In this document: positions 57,721 to 64,000 of the stretch, piece after piece
How the letters are laid out: every line of letters begins with the position of its first letter
Numbering within the stretch: position 1 is the stretch's first letter
Origin: Phlyctochytrium arcticum
Taxonomy: Eukaryota > Chytridiomycota > Chytridiomycetes > Chytridiales > Chytridiaceae
DNA length: 64,000 nt
Assembly: GCA_025602905.1 (NCBI GenBank)
Contig: JAHLKI010000005.1
Coordinates: 186,001 to 250,000 of the forward strand
Reading direction: 5' to 3'
Notes under the pieces: generated by a model
The model's database searches: none
The model's input: the letters and a program-made list of their open reading frames with translations, nothing else
Told to the model about the DNA's origin: nothing
Translations under genes and position numbers: made by a program

Positions 57721-58540
57721 ATGGGAGACGACGACTTGCAAGCTATTCGAGCTCGGCGTATGGCCGAAATGCGCGCCGCACAAGGAGTATGTACTGCAAT
57801 TGAGACGACACGAGACCAAAGTCCAGTTCGTTAACTTACGCACACCAGGGGGGCGGTGGTGCTGCTGGAATGGGACTGCCAGCAGGTATGGCAGCTGGAG
57901 GTCCACCAGGGCAAAAATCAGCGGAAGAGGCCGAGAAAAAAGTGTAAGTGTGAGCTGTGAGTGTGGAAATCATTAGCAGTGAGACTTACATTGAAAATTT
58001 GATTAGCCAAATGGAAGAGATGCGGAGAAACATGGTGTGTGCCAAATATGAGCAGTAATGTGGTTTCGGACATCTCATTTCAAATTTTTGGGATTATTCA
58101 GCTGTTTCAGTTGCTTGAAAATGAGGCGCGCGAACGCTGTGAGTTGTGAGATGTCATGTTTTGGTGTACGTTCCTTACTAACTTACTTGAGAACTCCAGT
58201 GGCACGAATCAAAATGGTCAAAGCAGACAAAGCCCGTGCTGTGGAGGATCTTCTAATTCGAATGGTATGCTCCATCTCGCAGCTGTCAAAGAACATAAAT
58301 ATTTACGCGATATTGGGATGAAAAGGCTCAATCCGGACAAATTCGTCAGAAAGTTAATGAGAAGACATTGATCGGCTTGCTGGAACAGCTGAACGAACAA
58401 TCACAGAGCACGACAAAAATCACAGTATGTCTTTGCATCTTCGCCTATTGATTAATGAGCGTAATACTCATGCAACATCTTCCATATAGTACACAAGGCG
58501 GAGGGAGGAAGATTCAGATGACGACGACTTTGGACTGTAG
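57721..58540 (+). CDS. PDCD5: PDCD5-family DNA-binding protein (TFAR19)
   Basis: The ATG at 57721 begins MGDDDLQAIRARRMAEMRAA. A Gly/Ala-rich linker follows, then the PDCD5 core with LENEARERLARIKMVKADKA and VEDLLIRMAQSGQI across several short introns. The tail reads KVNEKTLIGLLEQLNE and ends in the acidic EEDSDDDDFGL at TAG 58538-58540. Around six small exons give roughly 140 aa, near the family's usual 125-135. The family is linked to chaperonin/tubulin folding and to chromatin regulation. The N- and C-terminal motifs make the assignment firm. Confidence 0.92.
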
Positions 58541-58752
58541 TTGTACTGCCGTAACGCTTCGCCGTCTTCTTTCAGCCACGTCTCACGTGTGCCAGATCGG
58601 TGCTACCCATTCCCTCCGGCACAGCGCAGCCATGTCCTGCACATTAACAAGCGCGTGTAGATCTATTTCACAAATTTCAACCAAATTCTCCTTCTTGGCA
58701 AGCTATTGCCACACATCAACAAAAGAACTGATGGAGCGAATGTATTTTGTAT

Positions 58753-61700
58753 TTACACGATGCGGCTTTTGACCATAGTATACCTATCAATTCGATCAAG
58801 TTTATCGCTCATATCTGGGCTCTTCTTCCCTTCTGGAACAGAACTCATCTGCTGCGTGCCACCTCTCACCGATCCATTTGCACCGTTAGAATTGAAAGTA
58901 CCAGGTCTCCGCGGTTGTCCAGCTGGATGTCGCGGCCCGCCAGCGAGCGCCAAATCCGCAACTGGGATACCTAAGCCAAAGATGTTGCTGGTTGATGGTA
59001 AGAGCTCGAACGGTTGAGTGGTTGGCACTATGGATGGGTGTCGTGATTGCGGCCGAGTAGCAAATTCTTGACCAGTTTCCAGCTCGTCGTGGGATGCGAA
59101 AAGCGTGTTCACGTTTGGGCCTGCAGCAGCTTGAGCGGCGATGTGAAGCTCCAGTGCGCGTTTTCGTGCAAGTCGTTGCATATTAAAACCAACGACAAGT
59201 TTCAAAATGAGCATGCTAAACCATTTTGCATATTTTAGTACCATTCAATCGATGGTCGGTGAGGAAGAGGGCACACACCTGAAAAACAAACCGAGCATCG
59301 CACCCATCCATGGTGACCAGAAACCAGCTAGCTGCCAGACCGCCGTTCTGACTTTACGATCCAAGCACGCTCGTCCAAAATCCAAACATAGGTTACCTAG
59401 CGCCTCCAGTCCCCGCCACGTCACCCATTCTGTCCAATCTGGCAGCACACGAGGATTCCACGCGTCGAGAAACAGCTTGCCAATATCACGTATGGTAGGT
59501 ATAATGATCGGATTGAGGGGGGGATCTTCAAGACTGTCACGGAGATTGACGAGGACCTCGGTGGTTTGAATTGTGACGCGGATAACGAGACAGGCAAGAG
59601 GAATGGAAACAAACCCGATGCGGCGTGCTACAGCTGGAGATTGATCTGAGAAGATCTGCATTGATAACAGGATCGCCGTTAGACACATCTGGTAAATTAG
59701 AGGGGCGTTAAGACAAACCCACCCATCTTTTCTTAGGCTCACGGTCTTGCGGTACGTCGGATCCTGAGCCGGAAGAAGCAGAGCGCATGTCAGTCAGGTC
59801 ACGGCACAAACTATCCCGAAAGCGCCCATATACGGCAGGTTTGATATGATTAAATTTCGAGATAAACGCATGTTTCAGCCAATCCACCAAAACTTCGGTG
59901 CCAAACACTACGACAAGCGGGGTCGCTAGTGTCTCCATGAGTTTGTAGGTAGGTGAGGATAGGATGGCGCTGATAGAGGGTATATCTGGGAAGGAAAAGG
60001 TTGCGGAGAGGATATTGGATGGGGCAAACATGGATGCTGAGAGGGAATAGAAGTAAGAGATGGCTGAATCGAGATTGCTGAACCCGCCAGTCAACTCGAC
60101 AAAATTGCGCAGGGTTATGATGCACAAAAATACTGATAGCTGGAAACGCTCAACGACATCTAAAAAAGTGGATTTATGTGAGAAGTGGTGCATGTACGAG
60201 TAGGTTGTCTCGACGTACCAGCACAACTCAGCTGAAACAGATTTTCCTTTTCGAATTTCTTGAATACGCTCCCTTTGATTTCCACAAACTGATTACTCAA
60301 GAGTAGCGTCATTAAAGCATTGTTGTAAGAATTGACTGAAACATTCAAGGTCATGACTTGGTAAAACAAGACAATGCTGTGTGTGTACACGTAGCAGAGA
60401 GCCACCAGGAAATGTTTGACGCGGCCAAATTGGCGTTGGCCGCCATGGGGCGTTGACAAGGTATATTTTACGGTGGCTTTGGAGAACAGCGAGTCTAATA
60501 TGTCGTGACCAAATGCGCTGCACAGTTTGTCACAGATCTGGAGGGAGCGTTGAGTGGCGAACATGGAAGGATGCGGCACGCTTGACCAACCTCTAACACG
60601 TTGAAGATGACATAAAGCTTGATGAGTGCCTGACCGCGCACTGAATGGTATATTTGGGATGCATCGTAATGTCGCAACAAGTAGCAGCAGATGATGATGA
60701 GGGCGCCCCTCATTAAGTCGCACTTTTGAGCAGACTTAAGGTGCCCTTTTCTAAAAATGTGCGGTCAGATGTACAGTCATTCAGTAAGGGGCAGAGAACG
60801 ATGTACCTTATGAAGAGTGCTCGGAACATGGTCCAAGTGGCAATGACAATGCGGATTGGAAGGATGGTGAATATATGTAAGAAAGAATCAAAGCAAATGA
60901 GATATCCAAAAAACATGAGCTGAGGACGGCAAGAGATTAGCCTGTAATGTCATTAGAGATCCAGATATTTACTCACCTTTTCAAGCTCGTAGGGTACAGC
61001 CAAGAAGTTTTGGATGCGTTCCTTCTTTACATCCGTACTTTCGTCAAAATCTGTGCCAAACAACTCGGCGCGGAAGTAATCCCACAAACGCTCCCCGTCC
61101 TCCCGCCCGGGAGATGCAGCGACTTTCCCCAGACGCTGATTGAGATCGTGCGGCTGAACGGGCATTGCGGCGGAAGAGTCTACGTGGAACGGTGATGACT
61201 TGGTGTGGGTTGGCTGGTAACCAGTTGCAGACGAATGTTTTGCGACTTTTGGCTGGATTGGGGAACTAAAATCTGGAGAGTTCGCGCCTGCATCGCCATG
61301 TTGAACAGCATTCCATGTCACGACATCTTGTGAGTCCAACATTCCGCTTGTGTTGAACCTCGACCGTGGCTTGCGTTTTTGTTCTGGGGTTTGCGGGTAT
61401 ACCAAGGATGATGATCCAAGCACTTCTGCTGAGCGAGGCATTTCCCCCTTTCCTTTGAGATGGCCATGCGACACATCAAAAACAGATATATTGAAGCTCA
61501 AATCTGACTGAGATGGTGCGTGCGAGTTTGAACTTTCCAAAGAAACCAGACTGGAATTTCGGGTACTTGAATCTTCCGGGAAGGCTTGCGCAGATTCGAG
61601 GGCTTCCGTGCGGAAGTCATTGATTGAGAGAGAGCGCAGCCGGGCAGTTGAGAGGAATGGCACAGAGACATCCCTTTCTGTTTCAGGATCTATCGGGAGG

Positions 61701-62119
61701 GAGAGTAAGCCAAGATTTCGATTTTGAAATGTGACCCGTCATCCCATACGACCAAACTTCCCACGATCTATTCAGCCCTCCCATGGACGTTTCATTGCGA
61801 TCAAAAAGTATTGCGGGCCAACTCTGTTGATCTTACCTAGAGAAGCATCGGACGTTTGAGGCAGGAGCGGCGAGATCCCTACTCGTCGCCGTTTACGAAC
61901 ATCATGCAAAGGGCTCCTTGGGACAGGCGATCCGGTATCGCTTGGTATCGAGCTGGTCGAGCTGGATCCTAGAGACCGCTGAAAGTGTGGCTGGGTGCTT
62001 CGCCGGGATGGTGAAGGTGGAGGAGAATCAGAGTAGAGGGAAAATGCGGGGTTGGATAGTGATCGAGACTTTGGTGCCCCATCTTCAGAGTCAAAGGAAA
62101 GCAAATCAGAAAGTTTCAT
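58753..62119 (-). CDS. EMP65: TAPT1/Emp65-family ER membrane protein
   Basis: The ATG at 62119 starts MKLSDLLSFDSEDG. A Ser/Pro-rich cytosolic N-terminal region runs to about 61.1 kb. The TAPT1 hallmark then reads RIQNFLAVPYELEK, joined across an intron to LMFFGYLICFDSFLHIFTIL. Several transmembrane segments follow, with YDASQIYHSVRGQALIKLYV, ICDKLCSAFGHDILDSLF and FGTEVLVDWLKHAFISKFN, all conserved in the family. A Pro/Gly-rich tail ends at 58753. About ten introns occur. Yeast Emp65 pairs with Slp1 to protect folding proteins from ER-associated degradation, and metazoan TAPT1 acts in ciliogenesis. The role in this organism is inferred from those. Confidence 0.92.
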
Positions 62120-64000
62120 TTCAGTCAGTGCGGTTTCCTTGATAGAAAAGAAACAATACTTCTGGGTCCATTCTTACCTGGAGAATCCAAAGAATCTTGT
62201 CGCTGGGATTTTGTTTGGACGGAAGATCGATTCCCAGCTCCCAGTGCATACGAATCAGGCAACGCTTGCGACTTTATGTTGTGTGGCATACTACAGTCTC
62301 ATGTCCGCTCAAACTCCGCCCTTACCGCTTTCAAAGTAGCTCTTTTCGACGATTTTGCGAACTGGTGACAACGTCGCAGACGTATGTATAGCGCAGCATT
62401 TGCGCAGTACGTGACATTGGCGGGGTAGTGCGAGTGTTTGTTCAATCTCGAGGGCATTTCCTTGCATATGTGCATTGGTTATCAAAGACCAATTTGCAGT
62501 GAATTGTACTTATGTATGTACAGTAGTTTCTCTTTGCTTTGCATGAAGGAACCTCAACATCGCACTATTTGTTCACTGATTTCTGGATCATGGTCGCCCA
62601 GAAGCAGAACGGGGGCGGCAGACCCAGAGACGGGCCCATCTCACCGGCAGCCTCGTTTCCACATAAAACCGACTACGGCTTCCCTATATATATCATACCC
62701 ATATCATACGTGGTTGACTGACCGAAACCGGCACCGAAACCTTCACCACCACGTGACTTCCCCCACTTTCGATCCTTCGATTCTTCCAACCCGCCACCGT
62801 TTTGGAACTTGGAAGTTGGGAACGAAACAGAGTTGCACAACTTCCGCGGAACGTCGGTCTATAATAAGACTCTAAGCACTGGTACAAAAAAATTGGGCCA
62901 CCATTGCCCACCAATGAGATCCCCAAGCATTTGGCGGCGGTCAGTCAAATGAGACCGAAGACAAAATGTGGTCGGGGTTGGCTCCCGCGGCGTATGCGCC
63001 GTCGATCTTTTGTAGATCGCCGTGGTTGTTACTGGGTGCAGAAGTGATCGACATGATCGACGCCGACTTCGCCCACTCAGGCTGCTCCCCAGCTGCTCCC
63101 TCATACTTACTACAAACTGAGACACCGAGTGTCTGAGGGATGATCATATTTTAACTCTTACCTACTCAAGTATGAATGATGGATGCTGCAACCCAGAGGT
63201 CTATTATGAGAATGCCGTCCAAAAGGGCCCCCATTATATAAATGAAATGCAATGAATTGTCAGAAGGGACTTGGAGGTCACGGCGGCGGAGTCCCTGCGG
63301 CGGCATCCCTGTTGTCGCCCTCTCGTGACGGACGGCGGTTTTGGCCCAGCCAAAGAACCTCGGGAACCGGCAAATCCAGACCATCCTGCCCAAGTTGCGC
63401 TGGCGTGGTACCGCAACGTCCAAGTTTTCACCATCCCCCGACATTTCCTCCATTGCCTCTGTCGATCCTTCTCCAGCCTGCCGCAACCTTCCAGGTGTGC
63501 CGAATCCCAAAACCAGCCTTCTTGACCGCACTTTAACCTGTTTCGGAAACCCCAGCCGGTTCCGGAGCCGTCCGTTGTGTGCCGTTGTCCGTTGTCACAC
63601 TCAAGATTCCGTTCCTGTAGACTGCAGCTCAGCGGCATACAACCCCCAGGTGCCTGCGCAGAGACTCTCCCTGGTTCTGTGTGCCTTGTATTTGGACTCA
63701 GCAACAGGAAGTGACAAGTGCAAATAGGAACCATTTTGACCGGTCAGCGACCTCGGACCGTACTGAAACATTTCAGCGCTGAAAATATATCGTAGCCCAA
63801 AGAACGACCTACACCAACACCCATTCATACAGCAAGTCTTTTTTCGATCCCACCAAGATCCTCCGGCTTCAGCTGTCTGTTTCTAAGCCGTAGGATATAA
63901 GGCAACAATCGTCGTGAATTGCACCGGGACTGTGACGAGGTTGACGGTGGGGGGGATTTCAAGTTGGAACTGTATCATTCCCCTTCACACTGCACCGACT
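62120..64000. other. Gene-free stretch at the right edge
   Basis: 1.9 kb with only short, overlapping frames and no recognised protein, RNA or repeat. A minus-strand frame from ATG 63147 (68 codons) contains a GTAAGT donor just after SVC but leads to no convincing exon. Part of this region is probably promoter for a gene beyond the window. Confidence 0.45.

Noticed and set aside
62941..63147. 68-codon minus-strand frame starting with ATG and containing a GTAAGT donor
   Set aside because: No continuing exon, homologue or signal could be found; it may be chance or part of a leader.

Overview
The window looks like nuclear DNA of a zoosporic (flagellated) fungus, most likely a chytrid. Genes have short spliceosomal introns of about 50-110 bp with GTAAGT/GTATGT-type donors. 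The gene set is fungal (PE methyltransferase Cho2, a fungalysin M36 protease, Stt4, Fip1), yet it includes axonemal genes that non-flagellated fungi lack: a DRC11/IQCA1 protein and a CABCOCO1-like protein. I saw no prokaryotic-style operons, CRISPR arrays, rRNA, intact mobile elements or convincing tRNAs.

Layout. 1-5.85 kb: the large nucleoporin Nup192/Nup205, open at the left edge. 6.2-7.5 kb (-): an alpha/beta-hydrolase lipase. 8.0-8.4 kb (+): a broken MYND-family remnant. 9.4-12.2 kb (+): a secreted fungalysin with an unusual leader. 12.4-16.1 kb (-): CHO2, divergent from EMC1 (16.4-20.3 kb, +). 20.6-21.7 kb (-): a carnitine carrier, divergent from STT4 PI4-kinase (22.0-29.3 kb, +). 29.3-29.9 kb (-): COX20, divergent from the ADP/ATP carrier (30.2-31.3 kb, +). 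31.6-33.6 kb (-): FIP1. 34.0-37.4 kb (+): an intronless coiled-coil protein of unknown function. 38.5-39.1 kb (+): a small two-helix membrane protein. 39.3-43.9 kb (-): an OCRL-type inositol 5-phosphatase. 44.0-44.9 kb (-): the U2AF small subunit. 46.1-47.3 kb (+): a single-pass membrane protein. 47.4-57.3 kb: a likely flagellar neighbourhood (CABCOCO1-like, an unknown coiled-coil gene, DRC11). 57.7-58.5 kb (+): PDCD5. 58.8-62.1 kb (-): TAPT1/Emp65. 62.1-64.0 kb: no gene recognised.

Themes. Several functionally related pairs share short divergent promoters: CHO2/EMC1 (ER membrane and phospholipid), COX20/AAC (mitochondrial inner membrane) and the two genes flanking 49.1-49.6 kb. For six genes (lipase, fungalysin, CHO2, carnitine carrier, COX20, AAC) I worked out every exon by hand and the summed exon length is an exact multiple of three. 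For the others the outer ends are firm but some internal splice sites are approximate. The strongest lead for new biology is the uncharacterised gene at 49.6-53.7 kb, lying between two ciliary genes.
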